From Actinomyces sp. (GTDB lineage: Bacteria; Actinomycetota; Actinomycetes; Actinomycetales; Actinomycetaceae): a stretch of 64,000 bases of DNA. Below the pieces are notes generated by a model. The model did not search any database. It was not told the origin of the DNA and was given only the letters and a program-made list of their open reading frames with translations. The stretch is from positions 1 through 64,000 of the forward strand of contig NZ_JAUNHI010000006.1 in NCBI RefSeq assembly GCF_030524025.1, written 5' to 3'. The translations under genes were made by a program, and so were the position numbers. Below, piece after piece: positions 8,699 through 17,774 of this stretch. Position 1 is the stretch's first letter. Each line of letters opens with the position of its first letter.

Positions 8699-10210
8699 AT
8701 GAGAACGCAGGAATCACAAGGGCCCGAGCCCTTCCTCGCGGTTGAGGGGATCGTCAAACGGTTTGGCGGGGTGCTCGCCCTGGACGGGGTGTCGATGAGT
8801 GTGCGCGCCGGAGAGGTGCTGTGCCTGGCGGGGGAGAACGGCTGCGGCAAGTCGACCCTCATCAAGGTCATCTCCGGGGTTCACCGGCCCGACGCCGGCA
8901 CGATCCGCGTCAACGGCAGGCCGCTGGAGGCCCTCGACCCGCTGACCGCCATGAAGGAGGGGATCCAGGTCATCTACCAGGACTTCTCCCTCTTCCCCAA
9001 CCTGACCGTCGCCGAGAACATCGCCCTGACCTCCTCGGTGGCCCGTCGGCGCACCACCTACAACCCGGCCGCCAGCCGGGCCCGCGCCGCCGAGGTCGTC
9101 GAGCGCCTGGGCGTGTCCCTCCCGCTGGACGCCGACGTCCAGGACCTGTCCGTGGCCGACAAGCAGCTGACTGCCATCTGCCGCGCCCTGGCCAATGACG
9201 CCCGGCTGCTCATCATGGATGAGCCGACCACGGCACTGACCCACCGCGAGGTCGAGCGCCTGTTCACCGTCGTCGACAAGCTGCGGGGCGACGGGGTCGC
9301 GCTCATCTTCGTGTCCCACAAGCTCGACGAGGTCTTGGCCATCGCCCAGCGCGTGACGATCATGCGCTCGGGGCGCAACGTCATCGACTCCGCCACCGAG
9401 GAGCTCGACGGCGCGCTCATCACCGAGTACATGACGGGGCGCTCCCTGGACCAGACCCGGCGGGTCTCCGACCTCGACCCGGGGGCGCCGACCGTCCTCG
9501 ACGTCGAGGGCGTGTGCGCCGCCGGCGCCCTGGAGGACATCACCTTCCACGTCCGCCGGGGCGAGATCGTGGGGCTCACCGGCCTGCTGGGCTCGGGGCG
9601 GACCGAGGTCGCCGAGGTCCTCTTCGGGCTGCGGGCCCACGAGTCCGGCACGATCCGGGTCGACGGCGCCCAGGTGCGCATCCGCTCGATCTCCGACGCC
9701 ATCGCGGCGGGCATCGGCTATGTGCCCGAGGACCGCCTCACCGAGGGGCTCTTCCTCGACAAGCCCATCGCCGACAACGTCATCGCCGCCTCCATCGACC
9801 AGCACACCTCGCGGGCGCGCACGCTCCTGCGGGGCCGGATCAAGCAGACCATCGCGACCTACTTCGCGGCCCTGCGCATCAAGGCCCCCGACGTCAACGC
9901 CCCGGTGCGCTCGCTGTCGGGGGGCAACGCTCAGCGGGTCGTCCTGGCCAAGTGGCTCGCCCGCGGACCCAAGGTCCTCATCCTCAACGGCCCGACCGTC
10001 GGGGTCGATGTCGGCTCGAAGTCGGAAATCCTCGACATCCTGCGCGAGCAGGCCGCCTCGGGGATGGGGGTCCTCATCATCTCCGACGACGCCCCCGAGC
10101 TGGCCTCGTGCTGCCACCGGGTCCTGGTCACCCACGGCGGGCGCCTGGCAGGCGAGCTCGTCGGCGACGCTGTCGAGACCGAGGAGATCAGGGAGATGGT
10201 GGTCGCATGA
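8699..10210 (+). CDS. CUT2 sugar ABC importer, double-domain ATPase (RbsA/LsrA-like)
   Basis: A 503-residue ATPase with two fused ABC domains, as in RbsA, MglA and LsrA. Domain 1 has Walker A GENGCGKST and Walker B LLIMDEPTTALT; its signature reads LSVADKQL, the usual RbsA variant. Domain 2 has the degenerate P-loop LLGSGRTE that this family uses and a clear signature LSGGNAQRV. The Walker B region of domain 2 reads LILNGPTVGVDVGS, with Asn-Gly where Asp/Asn-Glu is normal, as seen in some RbsA-like second domains. GAGGA precedes the ATG. It overlaps the permease gene by four bases. Confidence 0.88.
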   Translation: MRTQESQGPEPFLAVEGIVKRFGGVLALDGVSMSVRAGEVLCLAGENGCGKSTLIKVISGVHRPDAGTIRVNGRPLEALDPLTAMKEGIQVIYQDFSLFPNLTVAENIALTSSVARRRTTYNPAASRARAAEVVERLGVSLPLDADVQDLSVADKQLTAICRALANDARLLIMDEPTTALTHREVERLFTVVDKLRGDGVALIFVSHKLDEVLAIAQRVTIMRSGRNVIDSATEELDGALITEYMTGRSLDQTRRVSDLDPGAPTVLDVEGVCAAGALEDITFHVRRGEIVGLTGLLGSGRTEVAEVLFGLRAHESGTIRVDGAQVRIRSISDAIAAGIGYVPEDRLTEGLFLDKPIADNVIAASIDQHTSRARTLLRGRIKQTIATYFAALRIKAPDVNAPVRSLSGGNAQRVVLAKWLARGPKVLILNGPTVGVDVGSKSEILDILREQAASGMGVLIISDDAPELASCCHRVLVTHGGRLAGELVGDAVETEEIREMVVA

Positions 10211-11256
10211 GCGCCCTGACGACGGCCCGCGCGCTGCGGCTCCTGGCCCACCTGCGGGGACGCAACAACGAGGGGGTGCTCGCGGCGATCCTCCTGGTCC
10301 TTGTCGTGGGCATGTCCCTGGTCAGCCCGGCCTTCTTCACCCTGTCGACTCTCTTCGCCGTCGTGCGATCCTCGATCGTCCCGATGCTCTTCGCCCTGGG
10401 CGTCATGATGGTCATCGTCTCGGGCGGCATCGACGTCTCCTTCGCCGCCATCGCGAGCTTCGCCTCCTACGCGGTCATCACCTACCAGCTCAAGGCCGGC
10501 ACCGACCTGGGGCTCGCGGGCTCCTTCGCGGCGGCGGTGGTCATCGGCGCCCTCCTGGGCGCCGTCAACGGACTGGTCATCTCGAGGTTCCGCCTCAACA
10601 CGCTCATCGTCACCCTGGGGACCCAAGGGGTGTTCATGGGGGTGCTCCTGGCCTACATCGGCTCGCGGTACGTCGCCACGTTGCCCGAGGGCATGGCTGG
10701 GGCCTCGACGACCAACATCGTCAGCGTGACCACCTCCACCGGGTCGGCCCATCTCCACGTCATGGTCATCCCGGTGCTCGTCCTCATCGCCGCGGTGGCC
10801 TGGCTCATGAACCGCACGATGTTCGGGCGCTCGATCTACGCCATCGGGGGCGACGTCGAGGCCGCCCGGCGCGCGGGGATCAAGGTCGAGCGCACCCAGA
10901 TGCTCGTCTACGTCCTCGTCGGCGTCATCGCGGCGCTGGCCGGGACGATCTACATGATCATGGGCCGCTCGGCCAGTCCGCAGGAGCTCGTCGGCGACGA
11001 GCTCGACATCATCGCGGCGGTCGTCCTCGGCGGCGCCTCGATCTTCGGGGGGCGCGGCTCGGTGCGGGGCACCGTCATCGGCGTCCTGCTCATCCAGATC
11101 ATCAACAACAGCCTCATCCTCGTCGGGGTCCCCAGCGCCTGGCAGCGCACGGCGGTCGGCGTGCTCCTCGTGGCCGGGGTCGGCCTCCAGGCCGTCTCGG
11201 CCCGCCGCAACGCCAGGGCCTCGGCGGTGCTCGACGAAGGAGGGACGAGCGCATGA
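10207..11256 (+). CDS. CUT2 sugar ABC importer, permease 1
   Basis: A 349-residue BPD_transp_2/RbsC-type permease with about eight to ten membrane segments. The family motif VIVSGGIDVSFAAIASFASY is at about residue 75, and the coupling region IYAIGGDVEAARRAGIKV is at about residue 215. Start overlaps the ATPase stop (ATGA) and its end overlaps the second permease. The paired permeases differ from each other, so the channel is a heterodimer, as in LsrC/LsrD or RhaP/RhaQ. Confidence 0.87.
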   Translation: MSALTTARALRLLAHLRGRNNEGVLAAILLVLVVGMSLVSPAFFTLSTLFAVVRSSIVPMLFALGVMMVIVSGGIDVSFAAIASFASYAVITYQLKAGTDLGLAGSFAAAVVIGALLGAVNGLVISRFRLNTLIVTLGTQGVFMGVLLAYIGSRYVATLPEGMAGASTTNIVSVTTSTGSAHLHVMVIPVLVLIAAVAWLMNRTMFGRSIYAIGGDVEAARRAGIKVERTQMLVYVLVGVIAALAGTIYMIMGRSASPQELVGDELDIIAAVVLGGASIFGGRGSVRGTVIGVLLIQIINNSLILVGVPSAWQRTAVGVLLVAGVGLQAVSARRNARASAVLDEGGTSA

Positions 11257-12337
11257 GCCCTACCCAGTCACTGCGCGAGGCCAACGACCGCCTCGACATC
11301 CAGGTGCGCACGCTCCTGGCCCGGATCGGGGCCAACCGGTCGGTGGGCAGGATGCTTCTGGTCGTGCTGGCCGCCTTCACCGTGTTCGCGCTGCTGCGGC
11401 CCGGGGTCTTCCTCACCGGACTCAACCTGCAGAACATGGCGTTGGCCGTCCCCGAGATCGGCCTGCTGGCGGTGGCCATGATGATCGCCATGCTCACCGG
11501 CGGCATCGACCTGTCGCTCGTGTCGATCGCCAACCTGACCGCCATCACGATCTCCTCGACCTACTCGATGCTCGCCGCCCAGGACCCCGCCCGGGCCGAG
11601 CAGGCCGGGCCGGGCCTGGTCCTGCTCGGACTGTGCGTGGGCCTGGCCGCCGGCGCCGTCAACGGGCTGCTCATCGCCCACCTCGGCATCACCCCGATCC
11701 TGGCCACCCTGGGCACGATGCAGATCTTCAACGGCCTGGCGGTCGTGTGGACCGGGGGCAAGACCCTCTACGGCTCGCCCGCCTCGCTGACCGCCTTCGG
11801 GCAGACGGCGATCGCCGGGGTGCCCATGCTGTTCATCGTGCTCGTCGTCGTCACCCTCGGGGTCGGCTTCATCCTGACCCGCACCCCGCTCGGCCTGAGC
11901 CTGGAGCTCCAGGGCGCCAACCCCGAGGCCGCCCGCTTCTCGGGGATCCGGTCGCGCCGGCTGCTCATGCGCAGCTACGTGCTGACCGGCCTGCTGGGCG
12001 CCGTGGCCGGCGTCGTCTTCCTGGCCCGCAACCCCACGGCCTCGGCCGACTACGGCGCCAGCTACACGCTGCTGGTCATCGTCATCGCCGTGCTCGGCGG
12101 CACCAACCCCGCCGGCGGCTACGCCACCGTCACCGGCGTCTTTCTGGCCTCGATGGTCCTGCAGATCGTCCAGTCAGGCTTCACCGCGATGAGGCTGTCC
12201 ACCTTCCAGTACTCCATCGCCCAGGGCGTCATCCTCATCACCGTCATGGTCATCGACCAGGTCGACTGGAAGACGCTGCTTACCCGCCACCGCAGGACGG
12301 CGCAGGTGCCGTCCGCCCACCCTCAGGAGAATCCGCA

Positions 12338-12341
<4 letters not shown>
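11253..12341 (+). CDS. CUT2 sugar ABC importer, permease 2
   Basis: A 362-residue RbsC-family permease with the same motif (MLTGGIDLSLVSIANLT) and coupling segment (LELQGANPEAARFSGI). It begins with an ATGA overlap and ends with a four-base overlap into the DhaK-type gene, so transport and phosphorylation genes form one translationally linked unit. About nine hydrophobic segments are seen. GAAGGAGG lies before its ATG. Confidence 0.87.
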
Positions 12342-13339
<998 letters not shown>

Positions 13340-13344
13340 GAACG

Positions 13345-13995
13345 ATGAGGACACCAGAGCTCATTGACCAGGTCCGCGCCACCATGGTCCTGCTCATCGG
13401 CTCGGCCGACGAGCTGCGCGACCTCGATCAGGTCCTGGGCGACGGGGACCTGGGGATCACGATCTCCGCCGGCGCCCAGGCCGTCATCGACGTGCTCACC
13501 GACGCCGAGTCGATCCACGAGCCCAGCGAGATGGTCAAGGCCTGCGCCAAGGTCTTCGCCAACGCCAACCCCTCGACGATGGCTGCCCTCGTAGCCGGAG
13601 GGCTCCTGGCGGGGTCGAAGGCCTGGGCGGGGCGCGAGGACATCGACGTCGCGGCGGCCGCAGCCTTCCTCCAGGCCGCCGCCGACAACATCTCGCACCG
13701 CGGGAAGAGCCACGTGGGGGACAAGACCATCCTCGACGCGATGGTGCCCGCCGCCCAGGCCCTGGCCCAGTGCCCGCCCGGGCAGGACCCGCTCGAGGCC
13801 GCCATCGCCGCGGCCGCCGAGGCCGTGGTCTCGACCCGCGACCTGCAGTCCCGGCGCGGGCGCGCCTCGTGGCTGCAGGACCGCAGCATCGGCCTGCAGG
13901 ACCCGGGCGCCACCGCCTTCCTGCGCGCCTTGGAGGCCTGGCGCGATGCCGCCTCTGGGACCACCGGGCCTCGAGCGGCGGTCGTTGGGGACTGA
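13345..13995 (+). CDS. DhaL-type kinase subunit
   Basis: A 216-residue DhaL-domain protein, the nucleotide-binding half of the ketose kinase. The metal-binding motif DLDQVLGDGDLG near residue 30 supplies the aspartates that hold the Mg-ADP or Mg-ATP, and KSHVGDKTILDAM is the second family signature. Five bases separate it from the DhaK-type gene. A truncated paralogue lies 2 kb downstream (15926-16489), which shares the GDGDLG and KPGDKTILDA segments. A perfect terminator hairpin follows. Confidence 0.87.
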   Translation: MRTPELIDQVRATMVLLIGSADELRDLDQVLGDGDLGITISAGAQAVIDVLTDAESIHEPSEMVKACAKVFANANPSTMAALVAGGLLAGSKAWAGREDIDVAAAAAFLQAAADNISHRGKSHVGDKTILDAMVPAAQALAQCPPGQDPLEAAIAAAAEAVVSTRDLQSRRGRASWLQDRSIGLQDPGATAFLRALEAWRDAASGTTGPRAAVVGD

Positions 13996-14020
13996 GCCCT
14001 TGGCCCGCTGCCCGCCATGA

Positions 14021-14048
14021 GGGGCGCCCACCATGCGGTGGGCGCCCC
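14021..14048 (+). terminator. Terminator of the CUT2/DhaKL operon
   Basis: Perfect 12-bp stem with arms GGGGCGCCCACC (14021-14032) and GGTGGGCGCCCC (14037-14048), loop ATGC, followed by TTGT. It is 26 bases after the DhaL-type stop codon. Confidence 0.85.
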
Positions 14049-14290
14049 TTGTCGTCGTCCCCGGGCGCGAACAGATGCTCATCATGGGGAGTGGCCAACG
14101 GTGGGGCGCATGTCATAGCAGCGAATAACAGTGCTCGCAGGCCGTCCTATGGGGATTATCGTTGGACATATGCTCGTCAGGGCTCTGTTGGCATGGGGCT
14201 TGCGAGGCTAGCCTCGGGGGACACTCCGACGAGGGCCACCAGGGGCGCACAGTGGCGTCCTTCCCTCGTCGGAGGCGCGAGGAGGCACCC
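14049..14290. other. Intergenic leader before the PTS remnant
   Basis: Somewhat richer in A and T than its surroundings, as expected of a promoter region. It holds a 14-bp palindrome CGAGGCTAGCCTCG at 14203-14216 and, near its end, AGGAGG before the GTG at 14291. I cannot place a convincing -10/-35 pair. No gene is supported. Confidence 0.4.
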
Positions 14291-14506
14291 GTGCGTCGAG
14301 ACCTGATCAGACGCGATCTCATCTGCCTGGACTGGCACGTCCAGGACCAGAGCGAGTTCTTCGACCGCATGGTCGAGGTGCTCCTGGCCGGGGGCTACGT
14401 CCGGGAGACCTTCCGACAGGCCCTGGGCCGGCGCGAGAGCACCTACCCCACCGCCCTACCGACCGCCCCCGAGGCGGTCGCCATCCCGCACTCCGACGCC
14501 GATCAT
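14291..14506 (+). pseudogene. PTS galactitol/ascorbate-type EIIA, truncated
   Basis: The N-terminal half of a GatA/PTS_EIIA_2 protein, about 72 codons. It has the usual EIIA pattern: a G-Y-V helix (VEVLLAGGYVRETFRQAL), RRESTYPTALP, and the phosphorylated-histidine motif AIPHSDADH, where His is the site phosphorylated in the family. Right after the motif, at an ATC-repeat (14502-14513), the reading frame passes out of EIIA and sequence of an EIIC membrane protein begins in another frame. The rest of EIIA, all of EIIB and the start of EIIC are missing. The GTG start has a strong AGGAGG site. Expressed product would be an out-of-frame chimera. Confidence 0.8.
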
Positions 14507-15691
14507 CATCATCGCCGGGCTCATCGTCCGCATGAAGGTCAGGGACGCGGTCTCGGCCGGGATCACCCTGGGCGTGGCCTTCTCCGGGATGACGATGCTC
14601 ATCAGCTACATGACCGGGGCAATCACCCCGGCCGCGCAGGCCATGTCGGAGACCGTCGGCGTCGACCTGCCGATCACCGACGGCGGCTGGACCACGATGT
14701 CGACCATCTCCTGGTCCTGGCCCTACGCCTTCCTCATGTTCCCGCTGGTCATCGGGATCAACATCCTCCTCATCGTCTTCAAGCGCACGGAGACTTTCAA
14801 CGCCGACCTGTGGAACGTCTGGGGCAAGATCTTCACGGCCGTCGCGGTCTACTCGATCACCTCCTCGGTGTGGGCGGCCTTCGCCGTCGCCGCCGTCCAG
14901 GTGGTCTTCGAGCTCAAGACCGCCGACTTCCACCAGCACCGCGTCGAGACGATGACGGGCATCCCCGGGGTGACCATCACCCACCGCATGGTCTTCCTGG
15001 CGGCCCCGATGTACCCGATCGGCTGGCTGCTGCGCAAGATCCCGGGCCTGGACCGCTCCTTCAACGCGGCCGACCTGCGCGCCAAGGTGGGGATCTTCGC
15101 CGAGAACCACATTCTCGGGTTCATCCTCGGGGTCCTCTTCGGCGTCCTGGCCCGCTTCGACGTCGCCGGCGCAAGCGCTTCAACGACCGTCAGCTCTATG
15201 TCGGACTGGACTGGCCCTTCCTCGGCGGCGCCAACGAGATCTGGCTCGCCGTCATCTGGAGGATCCCGGTCACCCTGGCCTTCGCCTTCGTCCTGCCCGG
15301 CAACGGGATCCTGCCCTTCGCGGGCATCATCAACATCTGCGTGGCCGTGGCCGCCTACTTCGCCTCCCAGGGCAACATCATCCGGATGCTCATCCAGTGC
15401 ACGATCTTCGCGCCGGTCTTCCTGTGGGCGGGCACCGCGTTCGCCCCCTTCATGACCGACCTGGCCAACTCCACCAAGGCGGTCGACCTGGCCGAGGGCC
15501 AGCTCATCTCCAAGTCCTCGATCGACGCGCCGATCTTCACCTACGCCCTGTCCCACCTGCTCCAGATCATCGACGGCAACGTCGTGCCGCTGCTCATCTT
15601 CGTGGTCTGGAGGGCCTGCTTCGTCCTGTACTCGCGGGCGCTCATCAAGGAGCGGGACGAGGCGCGCGCCCAGGCGGCGGCCACCGACTGA
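14502..15691 (+). pseudogene. PTS galactitol-type EIIC, N-truncated and internally deleted
   Basis: A GatC-like sugar-transport membrane domain in two frames. The first piece (about 14502-15168) begins at IIIAGLIVRMKVRDAV and shows membrane segments with GITLGVAFSGM and a GVLFGVLARFDVAG end. The second (about 15170-15691) resumes in another frame at RKRFNDRQLYVGLDWPFLGG and runs to the true C-terminus. Compared with normal GatC, roughly 40-50 residues are missing at the 15168 junction in addition to the N-terminal loss. The protein is therefore non-functional. The clean surviving codons suggest recent decay. Similarity is by recognised family motifs, not by a database search. Confidence 0.8.
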
Positions 15692-15750
15692 GCGGCCCGA
15701 CCAGCAGCCGCACGCTCAACCACCACCACGACACCGGGAGGCTCCAGCCC

Positions 15751-15924
15751 ATGCTCGAACCACTGAAGAAAGACCTGTGCGAGATCGCCAAGCGTGCCCA
15801 GGACACGGGCCTGTGCAAGCACAAGTCGGGGAACTTCTCCATCCGCGACACCGACTCGGGGCTGATCGTCGTGTCCCCCACGGGACTCGACCGCGACCTC
15901 GCGACCCCCCGCGACGTCGTCGTC
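15751..15924 (+). pseudogene. Class II aldolase/epimerase, N-terminal fragment
   Basis: About 58 codons of the start of an AraD/FucA-type class II aldolase: MLEPLKKDLCEIAKRAQDTGL, then KHKSGNFSIRD and VSPTGLDRDLATPRDVVV. The SGNFS segment normally binds the substrate phosphate; the zinc-binding histidines and catalytic residues lie further on and are absent. After position 15924 the frame is lost and DhaL sequence begins. It starts 59 bases after the EIIC remnant with GGGAGG upstream, so it belonged to the same operon. Its original reaction would be cleavage or epimerisation of a phosphorylated ketose (family inference). Confidence 0.75.
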
Positions 15925-15925
15925 C

Positions 15926-16489
15926 ATCGAGCTCGACCAGGTCAACGGCGACGGCGACCTGGGCATCTCGATGGACGACGGTTTCAGGGCCCTGGCCGAC
16001 TGCCTGGCGGGCTCCGAGGAGACTGACCTCGGTCAGCTGCTGCGTGCCGGTGCGAAGGCCTTCAACGAGGCGGCACCGTCGTCCCTGGAGACCATCCTCA
16101 GCTTCGGGCTCATGGGGATGGCGCGCAGCCTGCGCGGCACACAGGAGGCCGACCTCGTGGCGGTCGCCGCGGCGCTGTGCGCCGGGGGCGAGGCCATCAT
16201 GGCCCGGGCGGAGTCCAAGCCGGGGGACAAGACCATCCTCGACGCCCTCGTGCCCGGGGTCGAGGTCCTGGTCGACGGAGCCCCGGCCGCACGGGACGAC
16301 CGGGAGGCCCGCTGGGAGCTGCTCGCGCGGGCGGCCGCCGCCGCGGCGCAGGGTTCGGAGTCGACGCGCGAGATGGAGGCGGTCCACGGCCGGGCGGCCT
16401 ACTCCGCCGCGCGCTCCATCGGCGTCCTCGAAGGCGGCTCGGTCGTCGGACGGCTCATCTTCGAGGGGATCGCCCGCCGCACCGAGTGA
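15926..16489 (+). pseudogene. DhaL-type kinase subunit, N-truncated
   Basis: About 187 codons covering most of a DhaL domain. It begins abruptly at IELDQVNGDGDLGIS, keeping the metal-binding GDGDLG motif but lacking the roughly 30 residues before it and any start codon in a good context (the first ATG, 15971, lies after the motif). SKPGDKTILDALVPG and the C-terminal ESTREMEAVHGRAAYSAARSIGVLEGGS are intact. It is fused out of frame to an aldolase fragment. With the EIIA/EIIC remnants it shows that a second ketose or polyol pathway, similar in logic to the intact DhaKL system upstream, was lost here. Confidence 0.8.
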
Positions 16490-16505
16490 CAGGCGGGGCG
16501 GACCG

Positions 16506-16536
16506 CGAGATCGGGACATATGACACCGCGAGATCG
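16506..16536 (+). repeat. 23-bp dispersed tandem repeat, copy B
   Basis: One unit at 16506-16528 followed by the head CGAGATCG of a second (16529-16536). It lies between the end of the DhaL remnant and the end of the convergent LacI-family gene. The tail of the full unit reads ATATGACACCG, with two changes from the other copies. Confidence 0.7.
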
Positions 16537-16550
16537 CCGCATCCGGTCAC

Positions 16551-17576
16551 TCAGCTCGCAAAGGACGCCGGAACGAGACTCTCCCCGGGACGGAAGACCG
16601 CCGGGACGAGGACGGGGCCGTCGGGGCGGGACGCCTGAGGGTCGAGCTGCTCGACGAGCAGCCGCACAGCCGTCGCGGCGACGGCGACGACGTCGGCGTC
16701 GAAGCCCGTGCACTCGACCGGGCTGTGCCGTGCCCGGCCTGATCCGCGGGCGGCGACGACCGAGACGTCGCGGCCGACAACGACGCCCCGGTGGTGCAGC
16801 ACGTTGATGAGGTCGTCCGGCGAGACCCCCGGCGCGACGAGGAACGCCTCGGGGGCCGGACCGCGCGCGGTCAGCCCGTCGAGGGTGCGGGCCATCGCCG
16901 GGTAGCTGTGGGCCACCTCGACCACCTCGACCCCAGCGCCCAGCTGGTCGGCGGCCGCAAGGACGGCCGAGGTGAAGCGGTGGGTGAAGCCCATCGCAGC
17001 GACGCGGGCCGAGGCGGGGTTGAGCAGGACAATCCGCTCGTGCCCCCGCCCGGCCAGCAGCCCGAGGCCGCTGACCCCGGCCTCCTCGAAGTCGGTGTCG
17101 GTGGCGACGACGCCGTCGCAGTGGTCGGACAGGCCGATGAACACGCAGGGCATGCCCGACCCCCTGGCCAGCTCGACGCGCTCGTCATCGTGCAGGACAT
17201 CCATGGCCAGGATCCCCTCGCACAGGGCGGAGCCCAGAAGACGCTCCATGCCCTCGATTCCCTCCTGGCCGCTGATGACGAGCAGCTCGTGGCCCCAGGC
17301 GCGCGCCGCCTCGGCCAGGGCCACGACGTAGCGGTACTGACCGGCGGTGTCGGTGTCCTCGTCGAAGGGCGCGACGAGGCCCAGGATCCCCGAGCGGTGG
17401 CTTTTGAGGGCACGGGCGCTGGCGTGGGGCCGGTAGCCGAGCTCGGTCATCGCCTCGCGCACCCGCTGCTCGGTCTCGGGGGCCACGGGGCGCTTGCCGC
17501 TCATGACGTAGGAGACCGTCGACTGGGAGACGCCCGCCAGACGCGCGACATCGCGGCTGGTGCTCATCGGTGCCAT
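16551..17576 (-). CDS. LacI-family transcriptional regulator
   Basis: A 341-residue LacI/GalR repressor. The N-terminal helix-turn-helix and hinge (TSRDVARLAGVSQSTVSYVMSGKRPVAPETEQRVREAM) are typical, followed by a two-lobe sugar-binding domain. The start MAPMSTSRD was chosen because GGAGG lies five bases upstream of its ATG; the second ATG three codons on is possible. It is divergent from a CUT1 importer plus GH31 glycosidase operon with a 198-bp shared gap, so it most likely represses that operon in the absence of an alpha-glycoside. A 21-bp palindrome in the gap is a candidate site. Confidence 0.87.
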   Translation of the reverse strand: MAPMSTSRDVARLAGVSQSTVSYVMSGKRPVAPETEQRVREAMTELGYRPHASARALKSHRSGILGLVAPFDEDTDTAGQYRYVVALAEAARAWGHELLVISGQEGIEGMERLLGSALCEGILAMDVLHDDERVELARGSGMPCVFIGLSDHCDGVVATDTDFEEAGVSGLGLLAGRGHERIVLLNPASARVAAMGFTHRFTSAVLAAADQLGAGVEVVEVAHSYPAMARTLDGLTARGPAPEAFLVAPGVSPDDLINVLHHRGVVVGRDVSVVAARGSGRARHSPVECTGFDADVVAVAATAVRLLVEQLDPQASRPDGPVLVPAVFRPGESLVPASFAS

Positions 17577-17681
17577 GGGTCCTCCACTCGGTCGGCCTGC
17601 CGACCACCCTTGCGCCTTTAGGTTCACCGCGATACATTTCGGATGTCGGGCGTCACGACGGGGTGGCGTCCACAACATACT

Positions 17682-17702
17682 CGACCTCCCCCGGGGAGGT
17701 CG
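17682..17702. promoter_or_regulatory. 21-bp perfect palindrome in divergent regulatory gap
   Basis: Arms CGACCTCCCC (17682-17691) and GGGGAGGTCG (17693-17702) around a single central C. A second, shorter palindrome ATACGTAT lies near 17717, with the central CG step typical of LacI-type operators. One of these is likely the site of the divergent LacI regulator; which one cannot be decided by eye. Confidence 0.45.
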
Positions 17703-17774
17703 CCACGCCGCGCGCATACGTATCCGCGAGGTGTGGCGCACCCGGAGGAGCTGGACAGAACTTGGAGAACGCAG

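Noticed and set aside
8699..10210. Frameshift or fusion in the double ATPase
   Set aside because: Two ABC domains in one chain are normal for RbsA/LsrA proteins; the degenerate second P-loop is typical.
14162..15691. A single 509-codon open frame across the PTS region
   Set aside because: It is open by chance of GC-rich sequence: EIIA and the end of EIIC are in this frame, but the middle of EIIC is in another one, so it is not one real protein.
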